A stretch of DNA of 62,582 bases from positions 1 through 62,582 of the forward strand of contig NZ_CAMEFJ010000008.1 in the NCBI RefSeq assembly GCF_945915485.1. The letters run 5' to 3'. The first letter of the stretch is position 1. Each line of letters opens with the position of its first letter. Positions 44,946 through 52,110 of this stretch are shown here, piece by piece. Made by a program: the position numbers and the translations under genes. The notes beneath the pieces are model-generated. The model saw only the letters and a list, made by a program, of their open reading frames with translations, made no database searches and was not told where the DNA came from. The stretch comes from an uncultured Agrococcus sp. GTDB taxonomy: Bacteria; Actinomycetota; Actinomycetes; Actinomycetales; Microbacteriaceae.

Positions 44946-45422
44946 TCACGGTGTTCGTTCGGCAGCTGCTGCGAACGCCGGCAGTGTGCGTTGCTCGAAG
45001 TGCGTAGTCAGCACGATTGACGAGGATGTTCGCACAGGAGTGGGATGCTCGCTGATGCGGTCGAGGACGCGCTGGAGGTCCGCGTTCGAGGTCGCGACAA
45101 CGCGGCAGAGGATGTCGAAATCGCCCGACACCGTGTGAACTTCGGTTACTTCGGGGATGGCCGCGAGGAAGTCGCCGAGCTGCGTATGACCGGCGCGCTG
45201 CTCTACCCTCACCGAGACGAAGGCCGAAACCGGGTAGCCGAACTCCGCGGTGTTCAACCGTGGCGCGAAGGACGCTATCGCGCCTCCCGCGACGAGCTTG
45301 TCGAGCCTCGACTGGACGGTCGCTCGAGCGAGTCCGAGCCGACGGCTCGCTTCGAGCACGCCTATCCGTGGTTCATCGCTGAACAGCTGAACGATGCTGG
45401 CGTCGATGCTGTCGATGCGCAT
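44946..45422 (-). CDS. Lrp/AsnC-family transcriptional regulator
   Basis: 158 residues; ATG after GAGGAGACACGGG. N-terminal helix-turn-helix (DASIVQLFSDEPRIGVLEAS, RRLGLARATVQSRLDKL), then the RAM ligand-binding domain (VSAFVSVRVEQ, VTEVHTVSGDFDILCRVVA). Such proteins sense amino acids as octameric complexes. It is divergent from the E1-alpha gene across a 296-nt AT-richer gap, the arrangement often seen for BkdR-type activators of branched-chain 2-oxoacid dehydrogenase operons, so it probably controls that operon. Confidence 0.88.
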   Translation of the reverse strand: MRIDSIDASIVQLFSDEPRIGVLEASRRLGLARATVQSRLDKLVAGGAIASFAPRLNTAEFGYPVSAFVSVRVEQRAGHTQLGDFLAAIPEVTEVHTVSGDFDILCRVVATSNADLQRVLDRISEHPTPVRTSSSIVLTTHFEQRTLPAFAAAAERTP

Positions 45423-45718
45423 CCCGTGTCTCCTCACGTTCTGATGTTGCGAAAACGCAAGCGTCGGTGGTGGACGAGTCGCGCCGTACGACCCGTGCAC
45501 AGCTAACGCTCGAAGATACTGCTGCAATCGGGCGCGCACGCGCCGATTCGATCTTCTCTGTCTTCAATCATGATGACTTCAGGTTATCAATATGACTAGC
45601 AATCGCGGGAGATCTGTAGACAAGTTGCACAAACTGTATGCCATATTCATCGCAGCTTGTGTCCGACGAGTGGCGACCGTACCGTGGACGAGTTACCAAT
45701 GCAGTGAGGAGCCCTTTC

Positions 45719-46756
45719 GTGACCGTCCCACCGATTGCGTCGCCGGCGCCGGAGCACCTCTGGCCGCCGCAGATCCCGATCGAAACGCCTGCCGACACTC
45801 TGAGAGCGCTCGCCCGGCACATGCTCGTCTCGCGCACCCTCGATGTCGAGGCCGTCCGCTGGCAGCGACAGGGCATCCTGCCGGCGTTCCCGCCCGCGTT
45901 CGGTCAGGAGGCCGCGCAGGTCGGGAGTGCGTTCGCGCTCGACAAGACGCGTGACATGGCGTTCATCACCTACCGCGACCACGGCGTCATCGCGGCGCTC
46001 GAGAGTGACCTCACCGACTACATGGGCAGCCATCTCGCGCTCTGGAACGGCGGATTCGCCGACCCCAACGAAGCGCGGCACACACCGCTGCAGGCCGTTG
46101 TCGGTTCCACGGGCATTCAGGCGATGGGATGGGCGTACGCGCAGAAGCTCGAGGGCTCGGGCGGCGCGGCACTCGCGTACTTCGGTGACGGCGCATCCAG
46201 CCAGGGTGACGTGCACGAGGCGTTCAACTTCGCATCCGTGATGGAGGCGCCGGTCGTGTTCTTCGTGCAGAACAATCAGTGGTCGCTGTCGACTCCGCTG
46301 CACCTGCAGGTCGCGGGAGGCAGCATCGCCGACCGCGCCGCAGGCTATGCGATGCCGTCGATCAAGATCGATGGCGATGATGTCGCAGAAGTGTTCGAGG
46401 CGACGCGGGTCGCACTCGACTATGCGCGCGAGCACGGCCCCGTCGTGATCGAGGCCTTCACCTATCGCCGCGGACCGCACGCGACGAGCGACGACCCGAG
46501 CCGATATCGCACGCTCGAAGAGGAGCGGATGCTCGGCCCCGACCCGGTCGATCGAGTCAAGGATGCGATCGCCGACGACTCGTGGTGGCAGCGGGCTACG
46601 GCAGACGCCGAGGAGGCGGTCGCGGCAGTGCGCGAGGGCATGACCAGGCCGCGATATGTGCACGGCGATGAGATGTTCGACTTCGTCTTCCAGGAGAAGA
46701 CACCGCAGATCGCTGCGCAACAGCAGCAGTGGCGAGAGGAGACCGACCGTGACTGA
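45719..46756 (+). CDS. Thiamine-dependent 2-oxoacid/acetoin dehydrogenase E1, alpha subunit
   Basis: 345 residues; GTG after GTGAGGAGCCCTTTC. Thiamine-diphosphate motif GDGASSQGDVHEAFNFASVM...NNQWS is intact, as are FGQEAAQVGSAFAL and the phosphorylation-loop region YRRGPHATSDDPSRYR. Forms the decarboxylating E1 heterotetramer with the next gene. Sequence is of the pyruvate/branched-chain type; the Lrp neighbour favours branched-chain 2-oxoacids, while the alpha/beta hydrolase downstream recalls acetoin dehydrogenases. Its stop overlaps the E1-beta start. Confidence 0.87.
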   Translation: MTVPPIASPAPEHLWPPQIPIETPADTLRALARHMLVSRTLDVEAVRWQRQGILPAFPPAFGQEAAQVGSAFALDKTRDMAFITYRDHGVIAALESDLTDYMGSHLALWNGGFADPNEARHTPLQAVVGSTGIQAMGWAYAQKLEGSGGAALAYFGDGASSQGDVHEAFNFASVMEAPVVFFVQNNQWSLSTPLHLQVAGGSIADRAAGYAMPSIKIDGDDVAEVFEATRVALDYAREHGPVVIEAFTYRRGPHATSDDPSRYRTLEEERMLGPDPVDRVKDAIADDSWWQRATADAEEAVAAVREGMTRPRYVHGDEMFDFVFQEKTPQIAAQQQQWREETDRD

Positions 46757-47759
46757 GACGCTGGTACCGCAGGGCGCAGTGCCGACCGCGCAGAGCCTCT
46801 CGACGCAGCAGGCGCTGAATCGTGCGATGCGCGACATCCTCGCATCAGACCCGAAATCGCTCGTCTTCGGCGAAGACGTCGGCAAACTCGGCGGCGTCTT
46901 CCGCGTCACCGACGGGCTGCAGGCCGAGTTCGGCGCGGAGCGCGTCATCGACACTCCGCTTGCCGAGTCGGGCATCCTGGGCATGGCGGCAGGGCTCGCC
47001 ATGGCGGGTTATCGGCCAATCCCCGAGGTGCAGTTCGACGGGTTCGCGTATCCCGCGATGAACCAGCTCATCAGCCAGATCGCCCGCACGAACTATCGCA
47101 CTCGCGGCACGATGCCGATGCAGATGGTGCTGCGCATCCCGAGCTACGGCGGCATCCGCGCTCCCGAGCTGCACGGCGAATCGATCGAGTCGACGCTTGC
47201 GCACGTTCCCGGGCTGAAGGTCGTTTCGCCCTCGAACCCCCACCAGGCGTATCACCTGCTCCGCAAGGCGCACGAGATGCCCGACCCGGTCATGTTCATG
47301 GAGCCGAAGTCGCGCTACTGGAACCGCGGCGATGTCGACTTCGACAACCCCGGTGATCTCGCAGGATCGCTCGTGGCGCACGAAGGCGAAGACCTCACGA
47401 TCATCACCTGGGGCGCAATGGTCGCCAAGGCTGTCGAAGTCGCCGAGCTTGCAGCGGAAGACGAGGTATCGATCGAGGTGATCGACGCGCGCTGGCTCAA
47501 GCCGCTCGACGAGGAAGGTCTCGTCGCCTCGGTCGCGAAGACCGGTCGGGCCGTGGTCGTGCACGAGGCACCGCGCACCGCCGGCCTGGGCGCCGAGATC
47601 GGGCAGCTGCTGACCGAGCGCCTCTGGGGCCGGATGCAGGCCCCTGTCGAGCGGGTCACGGGTTACGATGTACCCACGCCCGCAGGAGATCTCGAAGACG
47701 AATACATCCCCGGCATCGACCGCATCCTGTTCGGTGTGCAACGCAGTTTGGAGTACTAA
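46749..47759 (+). CDS. Thiamine-dependent 2-oxoacid/acetoin dehydrogenase E1, beta subunit
   Basis: 336 residues from a GTG overlapping the alpha stop. Transketolase-like pyrimidine-binding domain: LVFGEDVGKLGGVFRVTDGL, DTPLAESGILGMAAGLAMAG, EVQFDGFAYPAMNQL, then VVSPSNPHQAYHLL and a C-terminal domain with VIDARWLKPLD and VVVHEAPRTAGLGAEI. Supplies the catalytic His/Glu side of the E1 active site. The stop codon shares a base with the ATG of the lipoyl protein. Confidence 0.9.
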   Translation: MTETLVPQGAVPTAQSLSTQQALNRAMRDILASDPKSLVFGEDVGKLGGVFRVTDGLQAEFGAERVIDTPLAESGILGMAAGLAMAGYRPIPEVQFDGFAYPAMNQLISQIARTNYRTRGTMPMQMVLRIPSYGGIRAPELHGESIESTLAHVPGLKVVSPSNPHQAYHLLRKAHEMPDPVMFMEPKSRYWNRGDVDFDNPGDLAGSLVAHEGEDLTIITWGAMVAKAVEVAELAAEDEVSIEVIDARWLKPLDEEGLVASVAKTGRAVVVHEAPRTAGLGAEIGQLLTERLWGRMQAPVERVTGYDVPTPAGDLEDEYIPGIDRILFGVQRSLEY

Positions 47760-48079
47760 TGGCTGAGCGTTCTTTTCCGCTTCCCGATCTCGGTGAGGGG
47801 CTCATCGACGCGACGATTCTCGAGTGGCTCGTGGAGCCCGGTCAGTGGGTCGAGCGCAACACCCCGATCGTCGAGGTCGAAACCACGAAGTCTGCGATCG
47901 AGCTGCCGAGCCCGATCGCAGGCACCGTGAAAACGCTGCACGGCGAAGACGGCGACACCGTCAACGTCGGCGACCCGTTGATCACATTCGAAGTGTCGGA
48001 TGACGAAGCCGGCATCGTCGGCACCGTGCCGCAGGAGCAGAAGAAAGAACGACGGGTACGCCTGTCGAAGAAGAACTGA
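47759..48079 (+). CDS. Stand-alone lipoyl-domain protein (truncated E2)
   Basis: 106 residues. One complete lipoyl domain: FPLPDLGEGLIDATILEWLV, then EVETTKSAIELPSPIAGTV with lipoylation Lys44, and LHGEDGDTVNVGDPLITFEV. A ~25-residue basic tail ends RVRLSKKN. A normal E2 continues with a subunit-binding domain and a ~230-residue acyltransferase, both missing here. There is no frameshifted remainder: the following gene begins in its stop codon and encodes an alpha/beta hydrolase instead. It can carry the acyl group but not transfer it to CoA by itself. Confidence 0.88.
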   Translation: MAERSFPLPDLGEGLIDATILEWLVEPGQWVERNTPIVEVETTKSAIELPSPIAGTVKTLHGEDGDTVNVGDPLITFEVSDDEAGIVGTVPQEQKKERRVRLSKKN

Positions 48080-48846
48080 TGCGGCACGTCGCAAGCGCAG
48101 ACGGCACGGAGATCGCCGTCCACGAACTCGGCGACGCATCCGGCCCCGCAGTGCTGCTCCTGCACGGTTTCGCCTCGAGCACGCAGCGCAACTGGGTCGA
48201 TGCAGGCTGGGACCGCGCGTTGACCGAGGCCGGATTCCGCGGCATCGGCATGGATCTCCGCGGTCACGGCGAAAGCGTCAAGCCCACGGGCGAGGACGCC
48301 TACGACGTCGCCCGGTTCTTCGAAGACGTGGACGCGGTGATTCGGTCGCTCGACTCGGAACCGGATGCTCTGCTCGGCTGCCTCGGTTACTCGATGGGCT
48401 CTCGCCTCGCCTACCGGTACGCGGGCGCGCATCCCGAAGTGTTCTCCTCCCTCGTGCTTGGGGGACTACCCGCTTCGGACCCGTTCGAAGGCATCGACCG
48501 GGATATGGCGGTGGAGGCCCTAGCCGGTCGTCTGGAAGCCACCGGGCCCACGGCATTCGTCGTGCAATTGGCGACGATCTTCCCCGAGGCGAACCCGCAG
48601 GTGCTGCTCGACGTTGTTTTCGGAGTCTCCCGTGCGCCCTTCAGACCGGCCGAGGATCCCCCCGCTGTGCCGATGCTGCTGATGAGCGGCGACAAGGACG
48701 ACCGCGCTGACGACACGGAGTCGATCGTGTCGATGGCGCCGGATGCGCGGTTCGCGCCGATCCCGGGCCGCAATCACCTCAATGCGATCACGAGCCGCAC
48801 ATTCAAGGGCGGCGCGTTCGACTTCTTTAGCGCGCACCTGCGATAG
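48079..48846 (+). CDS. Alpha/beta hydrolase coupled to the lipoyl protein
   Basis: 255 residues; ATG overlaps the lipoyl-protein stop. Alpha/beta-hydrolase marks: VLLLHGFASST oxyanion region, MDLRGHGES, nucleophile elbow GYSMGS (Ser ~105), MLLMSGDKDDR with the acidic residue, and GRNHLNAI with the catalytic His. In acetoin-dehydrogenase E2 (AcoC) proteins a lipoyl domain is fused to an alpha/beta-hydrolase domain; here the same two parts are separate but overlapping genes. It may therefore act on the acyl-lipoyl intermediate, or simply be an unrelated esterase in the operon. Confidence 0.82.
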   Translation: MRHVASADGTEIAVHELGDASGPAVLLLHGFASSTQRNWVDAGWDRALTEAGFRGIGMDLRGHGESVKPTGEDAYDVARFFEDVDAVIRSLDSEPDALLGCLGYSMGSRLAYRYAGAHPEVFSSLVLGGLPASDPFEGIDRDMAVEALAGRLEATGPTAFVVQLATIFPEANPQVLLDVVFGVSRAPFRPAEDPPAVPMLLMSGDKDDRADDTESIVSMAPDARFAPIPGRNHLNAITSRTFKGGAFDFFSAHLR

Positions 48847-48974
48847 ACGCTGAAAGGTGCGCTGCAGCGCGCCTCGAAGTGGATATTCCATCCGGCCCCT
48901 CGCTCTGCTGCATTTTTCAGCGCTCATCACGGGATCATGAGACGCTGGAAGTGCCGACAACATGAGGGACACCG
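48847..48974. repeat. Imperfect inverted repeat between hydrolase and Smr genes
   Basis: GACGCTGAAAGGTGCGCTGC near 48846 pairs imperfectly with GCTGCATTTTTCAGCGCTC near 48908-48927, giving a ~80-nt stem-loop that may terminate the dehydrogenase operon. Confidence 0.4.
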
Positions 48975-49226
48975 ATGAAGCTGAAACTCGACCTGCACGA
49001 CATCTACAACAGGGGCACCGACATCGACCGTGCACTGAACGACATTATGGATGAGGCGGAACACAAACGCGTGAAGACGGTCGAGATCATTCCGGGTAAG
49101 GGGAGTGGTCAGCTCAAAAAACGTGTCTTGCGATTCCTTGACCGCAAGGACATCAAAGCGCGGTACCACCGCGTCGAAAAGGACAGCAAGAACTTCGGGC
49201 GCCTCTTCGTGTACTTCAAGCACTGA
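48975..49226 (+). CDS. Small Smr-domain protein
   Basis: 83 residues, ATG after GAGGGACACCG. Essentially a lone Smr domain: LDLHDIYNRGTDIDRALNDI at the start and VEIIPGKGSGQLKKRVLRFL in the middle, followed by a beta strand FGRLFVYFKH. Smr domains occur at the C-terminus of MutS2 and as free proteins, with nicking or RNA-cleaving/ribosome-rescue roles in studied members. The usual HG motif is here PGKG. Monocistronic; the hairpin-rich region follows. Precise role unknown. Confidence 0.8.
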   Translation: MKLKLDLHDIYNRGTDIDRALNDIMDEAEHKRVKTVEIIPGKGSGQLKKRVLRFLDRKDIKARYHRVEKDSKNFGRLFVYFKH

Positions 49227-49327
49227 CGACCCTCGCTCGTTCAACGCGGGCAGCGGCGTCTTTGCCATCACGCCACTGCTTTTCGCCCCCACTGCTGGTT
49301 ATCCCTCGCCCGCGCGAGCTTTCCTGC

Positions 49328-49397
49328 CAACTTCTCGGTCGCTGGGCGGCGACACGCCGTGAGGAGGCGCTCTCGTCGCCAGGCGACCGAGAAGTTG
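49328..49397. repeat. 70-nt inverted-repeat element R4
   Basis: 15-bp perfect ends CAACTTCTCGGTCGC / GCGACCGAGAAGTTG around a core with GGCGACACGCCG. Same family as R1-R3. Confidence 0.8.
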
Positions 49398-49410
49398 ACG
49401 CGCGGACGTT

Positions 49411-49496
49411 TGCCCAAGGTGCTGCGGGACGCGAAAAACCCCCGGCAGATAGCCGGGGGTTTTCTCCTCGGTACCGCTTCGCGGTGCCTCGGCGCA
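49411..49496. terminator. Terminator-like repeat unit T1
   Basis: Shared lead TGCCCAAGGTGCTGCGGGAC, then AAAAA-CCCCCGGC-agata-GCCGGGGG-TTTT (49434-49463), a bidirectional intrinsic-terminator shape, then a second small hairpin (GGTACCGCTTCGCGGTGCC). Confidence 0.7.
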
Positions 49497-49568
49497 CTCG
49501 ACGCAATCGCAGTGCGATTGCTTAGGAGCTGAGCGCGCTATCCATACGTTTTGTCCTATAAGCCCGCG

Positions 49569-49697
49569 CTTGCCCCAAGGTGCTGCGGGACGCGAAAAGG
49601 CCCCGGTAGAACACCGGGGCCTTTTCTGTCCCTTGCACCAAGCTGATTCACAGAAGTCAGCTTTCCGTTGAGAGTCACAGCAAAACTTTCAACGTGT
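49569..49697. terminator. Terminator-like repeat unit T2 with three-hairpin tail
   Basis: Lead TTGCCCCAAGGTGCTGCGGG, then a perfect 13-bp stem AAAAGGCCCCGGT / ACCGGGGCCTTTT (49595-49625), then a 72-nt tail containing AGCTGA/TCAGCT and TTGA/TCAA stems, duplicated at 50537-50608. Confidence 0.7.
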
Positions 49698-49755
49698 GAC
49701 TCACAATACGGACGCCCCCTATGGAATGACCCTTGTACTTTCTATGCGTCGACTA

Positions 49756-50178
49756 TTAGGGTCTGAGCTGGCTACAGGTAATCACGATGTCAATGGATTC
49801 CTCACTGCGGGAGACGGGAGACTCCGTATAAAAGCAATCTCGATCAGCCACCATCTCGATGCCGCCAACGGAGATCTCGATGTCGATGCAGACGTCGTGA
49901 TCCGGAATATTGACCACGTAGCAGCCGGTCATCGAACTGGTTTCGCCGGGCGCAGGGCGCGTCAGCGACATCTCAAGAGTCAGCTCACCCGCCTGCCACA
50001 AATCACGGCCTTCTTCGTGCAGTAGGGGAGTGAACCGGTAATCCGTAGCAGCCAGGCCCAATGAGTCGTCAGGAAGAGTCGAGGGCCGATCGTCGGCTAA
50101 TGTCCCACTCCCGGAAAAACCGGCAGTCAGAACCGCAAGCGTGAGAGCGGCAGCCGCCAACACGCGAAGCACCCTCAT
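49756..50178 (-). CDS. Small secreted protein of unknown function
   Basis: 140 residues; ATG chosen at the start of a clear signal peptide (MRVLRVLAAAALTLAVLTAG, then SGSGTLADD). The mature part has four Cys residues (CYVVNIPDHDVC, DRDCFY, a final Cys in ITCSQLRP), probably two disulfides, and two hydrophobic strands. Family not recognised. It is isolated: flanked on both sides by a ~72-nt direct repeat block and terminator-like hairpins, as though the gene were inserted into, or carried by, that repeat array. Confidence 0.65.
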   Translation of the reverse strand: MRVLRVLAAAALTLAVLTAGFSGSGTLADDRPSTLPDDSLGLAATDYRFTPLLHEEGRDLWQAGELTLEMSLTRPAPGETSSMTGCYVVNIPDHDVCIDIEISVGGIEMVADRDCFYTESPVSRSEESIDIVITCSQLRP

Positions 50179-50225
50179 AAGTGCCAGCCTACGAAAGCAA
50201 CGGGCAAGAAGAAAGGTGTCGTCGC

Positions 50226-50310
50226 GCTTGCCCCAAGGTGCTGCGGGACGCGAAGTACCCCCGGCAGATTGCCGGGCATTTTCTCCTCGGTACCGCTTCG
50301 GGGTGCCTCG
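50226..50310. repeat. Terminator-like repeat unit T3 (degenerate)
   Basis: Lead CGCTTGCCCCAAGGTGCTGC, weakened stem CCCGGC-agatt-GCCGGG (50260-50276) followed by CATTTTCT, then the TACCGCTTCGGGGTGCC hairpin. Confidence 0.6.
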
Positions 50311-50354
50311 GCGCCCGCGCGGTGATCGCATGCGATCACCTTGGACGCGCGGAC

Positions 50355-50435
50355 GCTTGCCCAAGGTGCTGCGGGACGCGAAAAACCCCCGGCAGATTGC
50401 CGGGGGTTTTCTCCTCGGTGCCTTTCGGCCCCTCG
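50355..50435. terminator. Terminator-like repeat unit T4
   Basis: Lead CGCTTGCCCAAGGTGCTGCG; AAAACCCCCGGC / GCCGGGGGTTTT stem (50382-50410) with AGATT loop. Confidence 0.7.
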
Positions 50436-50479
50436 GCGCGTTTGCGGCGACCGCGATGCGGCCGCTTGGGACGCAAACG

Positions 50480-50608
50480 CGCTTGCCCAAGGTGCAAGGG
50501 ACGCGAAAATGCCCCCGGAGAGCCCGGGGGCATTTTCTGTCCCTTGCACCAAGCTGATTCTCAGAAGTCAGCTTTCGTTGAAAGCCACAGCACAACTTTC
50601 AACGTGGT
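50480..50608. terminator. Terminator-like repeat unit T5 with three-hairpin tail
   Basis: Outer 11-bp stem GGTGCAAGGGA / TCCCTTGCACC (50491-50550) encloses AAAATGCCCCCGG / CCGGGGGCATTTT. The tail (50537-50608) is a near copy of 49626-49697 and includes CGTTGAAAG / CTTTCAACG (50576-50604). Confidence 0.75.
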
Positions 50609-50682
50609 TAAAGATTAGGAACTCAAGCCTGGAATCAGCCTGACGAACGCTATGAGCCAGCTATTAGACGTTCGGAGCGCTG

Positions 50683-51375
50683 CTAGACGATGTCTGGGCT
50701 GCGAGTGAGGCTCGAGACGATCCGCACATCCGAGCGGCCGTCGTATCGGTAGCCAGACCCGCGGACCGTGCGGATGATGTCTGCATAATCGCCGAGCTTC
50801 GCACGCAGACGACGGATGTGGACGTCGACGGTCCGCGCGTTGGGGCGCTCGGCGTCATCCCCGTCCTTCCAAACGATGTCGATCAGCTCCTGCCGCTCGA
50901 CCGCGCGTCCCGTGCGCAGCACGATGGACTGCAGCAGCTCGAACTCCTTGTAGGTGAGTGTTGTCTGCTCGCCATCGATCGCGACGCGATTGCGCCCGAA
51001 GTCGATCGTGACCCCGAGATCGGCCTCGGGCTCGTCTTCCGGTTCTGGCGTGCGCAGGGAAGGGTCCTGCAGTGCACGTCGAACCACGTCGATGTCCCGC
51101 CCGCCGGCTTCGGCAGGCGCGAGCGCAACTGCGGCGTGCGTCTGCGCCGATGGTGAAAGTCGGTCGGTGAGTTCACGCAGCTCGCGCACCAGGGTGGCGA
51201 GGTCGATGCCGTCCTGCTCCTGGCTGTCTTCTCCGAGGCCAACGTAGAGCACGAACCCGCGTGCTTCGGGCTGCGCGGGGACAGCGCGGATGTGCGAACG
51301 AGTCGGAGCCGTCGGCTGCGGTGCCGCGGGGGCGTCGGTGATGTGCGGTCGAATGTCGGTAAGGGCGATAGCCAT
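50683..51375 (-). CDS. Winged-helix (OmpR-type) DNA-binding protein without a canonical receiver
   Basis: 230 residues. The C-terminal ~100 residues are a clear OmpR/PhoB winged helix: LTYKEFELLQSIVLRTGRAV, RQELIDIVWKDG, RTVDVHIRRLRAKLGDYADI and IRTVRGSGYRYD. The N-terminal ~120 residues are Ala/Pro-rich then a small strand/helix region (FVLYVGLGEDSQEQDGI) and lack the Asp/Lys pattern of a phosphoacceptor receiver. Typical members of this kind act without a cognate kinase. A minus-strand terminator lies 75 nt upstream; target genes are unknown. Confidence 0.82.
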   Translation of the reverse strand: MAIALTDIRPHITDAPAAPQPTAPTRSHIRAVPAQPEARGFVLYVGLGEDSQEQDGIDLATLVRELRELTDRLSPSAQTHAAVALAPAEAGGRDIDVVRRALQDPSLRTPEPEDEPEADLGVTIDFGRNRVAIDGEQTTLTYKEFELLQSIVLRTGRAVERQELIDIVWKDGDDAERPNARTVDVHIRRLRAKLGDYADIIRTVRGSGYRYDGRSDVRIVSSLTRSPDIV

Positions 51376-51448
51376 GGGTTTGCCTTCCAGAGTGTGCCGG
51401 AGCTGCGCTCAACGGCAACTGCCAAATGAGTCTTCTTGAGAAATAGAA

Positions 51449-51470
51449 AACCGGCGGAGATCCGCCGGTT
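51449..51470 (-). terminator. Intrinsic terminator on the minus strand
   Basis: AACCGGCGGA-ga-TCCGCCGGTT stem; read on the minus strand it is followed by TTCTATTTCTC. Separates upp-side transcription from the winged-helix gene. Confidence 0.7.
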
Positions 51471-51746
51471 GCATGTAGTGGTCGATGGGGATGACTACAT
51501 GCACATTCGGCACATGGCGAACATCGGCATCATCATGCCGGTAAGTCCCTTGGCGACGGAAGCGGTCGCGGGCTGCTTGATGTTCGTCATGTCGAACAAG
51601 ATATGGCAGCTCTCACAGCCGAGTCAAGTTCTTGAGCGGAAGAGCGTGTCGGGCATTCGCCGCCATGCTGGGCATACCCCGGTCAGGCGGCGTCAGCTCG
51701 TGGCGAGCCGGAGCCGGGTGCAGCGTCCACGCATCCCGCCCGGCGT

Positions 51747-51832
51747 GGACATTGAGATGCGGCGTTGTGCTGGAGAAGCGGCAAATATCGCCGCGTTTCG
51801 GTGCGTTTTGCGAATAGCGCCGCTTCTCGGTG
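51747..51832. repeat. 86-nt repeat D1
   Basis: Starts GGACATTGAGATGCGGCGTT and ends TCTCGGTG; about 80% alike to D2 at 51939-52024. D1 can also fold through AGAAGCGGC / GCCGCTTCT arms. Confidence 0.7.
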
Positions 51833-51938
51833 TCTCAGACGGGCCTGCTGTGCCGTGCCAGGATGCCGGGGTGGTCGGCCGTGCCCGAGGGGTTGCGTCT
51901 GTTCGGGATGCCGCGCTCACCTCGCGACCGGCAGCCGC

Positions 51939-52024
51939 GGACATTGAGATGCGGCGTTGTGCTGTAAAAATGGCGAAAATTGCCGTGTTTCGATGTGTTT
52001 TGTGAGTAGCGCCTTATCTCGGTG
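51939..52024. repeat. 86-nt repeat D2
   Basis: Same start and end as D1, 192 nt further on in the same orientation. Differences are mostly C-to-T or G-to-A type, and the arm symmetry of D1 is lost. Confidence 0.7.
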
Positions 52025-52110
52025 CGGCAGCGCCACTCCTCGGCCGGGACGGCCTCGGCACTGCGATGCGAGTGGCGTCCCGAAAGGGACCCCACCATTG
52101 ACGCACCGCG

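Larger units (their letters stand above)
49227..49755. other. Hairpin-rich intergenic region
   Basis: About 530 nt with no gene. It contains element R4, terminator-like unit T1, a nested palindrome (GCAATCGCA / TGCGATTGC near 49502-49520), unit T2 and the first copy of a three-hairpin tail (49626-49697). Confidence 0.7.
50179..50682. other. Tandem hairpin array T3-T5
   Basis: About 500 nt with no gene, made almost entirely of three successive units of the family seen at 49411 and 49569, separated by GC-rich palindromes such as GTGATCGCATGCGATCAC (50321-50338) and GCGTTTGCG / CGCAAACGC (50438-50479). Confidence 0.7.
51376..52110. other. Intergenic region with terminator and repeat pair
   Basis: About 735 nt without a convincing gene. 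An ORF spanning 51436-52005 on the plus strand overlaps repeats and lacks any ribosome site or domain. The region contains a minus-strand terminator (51449-51470) and two 86-nt imperfect direct repeats. Confidence 0.6.

Noticed and set aside
45423-45718. A defined promoter for the dehydrogenase operon
   Set aside because: The gap is AT-richer and has TTGCAC and CATATT, but their spacing (about 11 nt) does not fit a sigma-70-type promoter, so no call was made.
47759-48846. Frameshift or assembly error breaking a full-length E2
   Set aside because: The second gene encodes a complete alpha/beta hydrolase with its own start, not an acyltransferase, and the overlap is a normal coupled junction.
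50179-50682. Hairpin array considered as CRISPR or integron attC array
   Set aside because: There are no constant short repeats with unique spacers, no cas or integrase gene, and the units have A-run/stem/T-run terminator structure.
51436-52005. A 189-codon plus-strand ORF
   Set aside because: It overlaps the terminator and both 86-nt repeats, lacks a ribosome site and has no domain-like composition.
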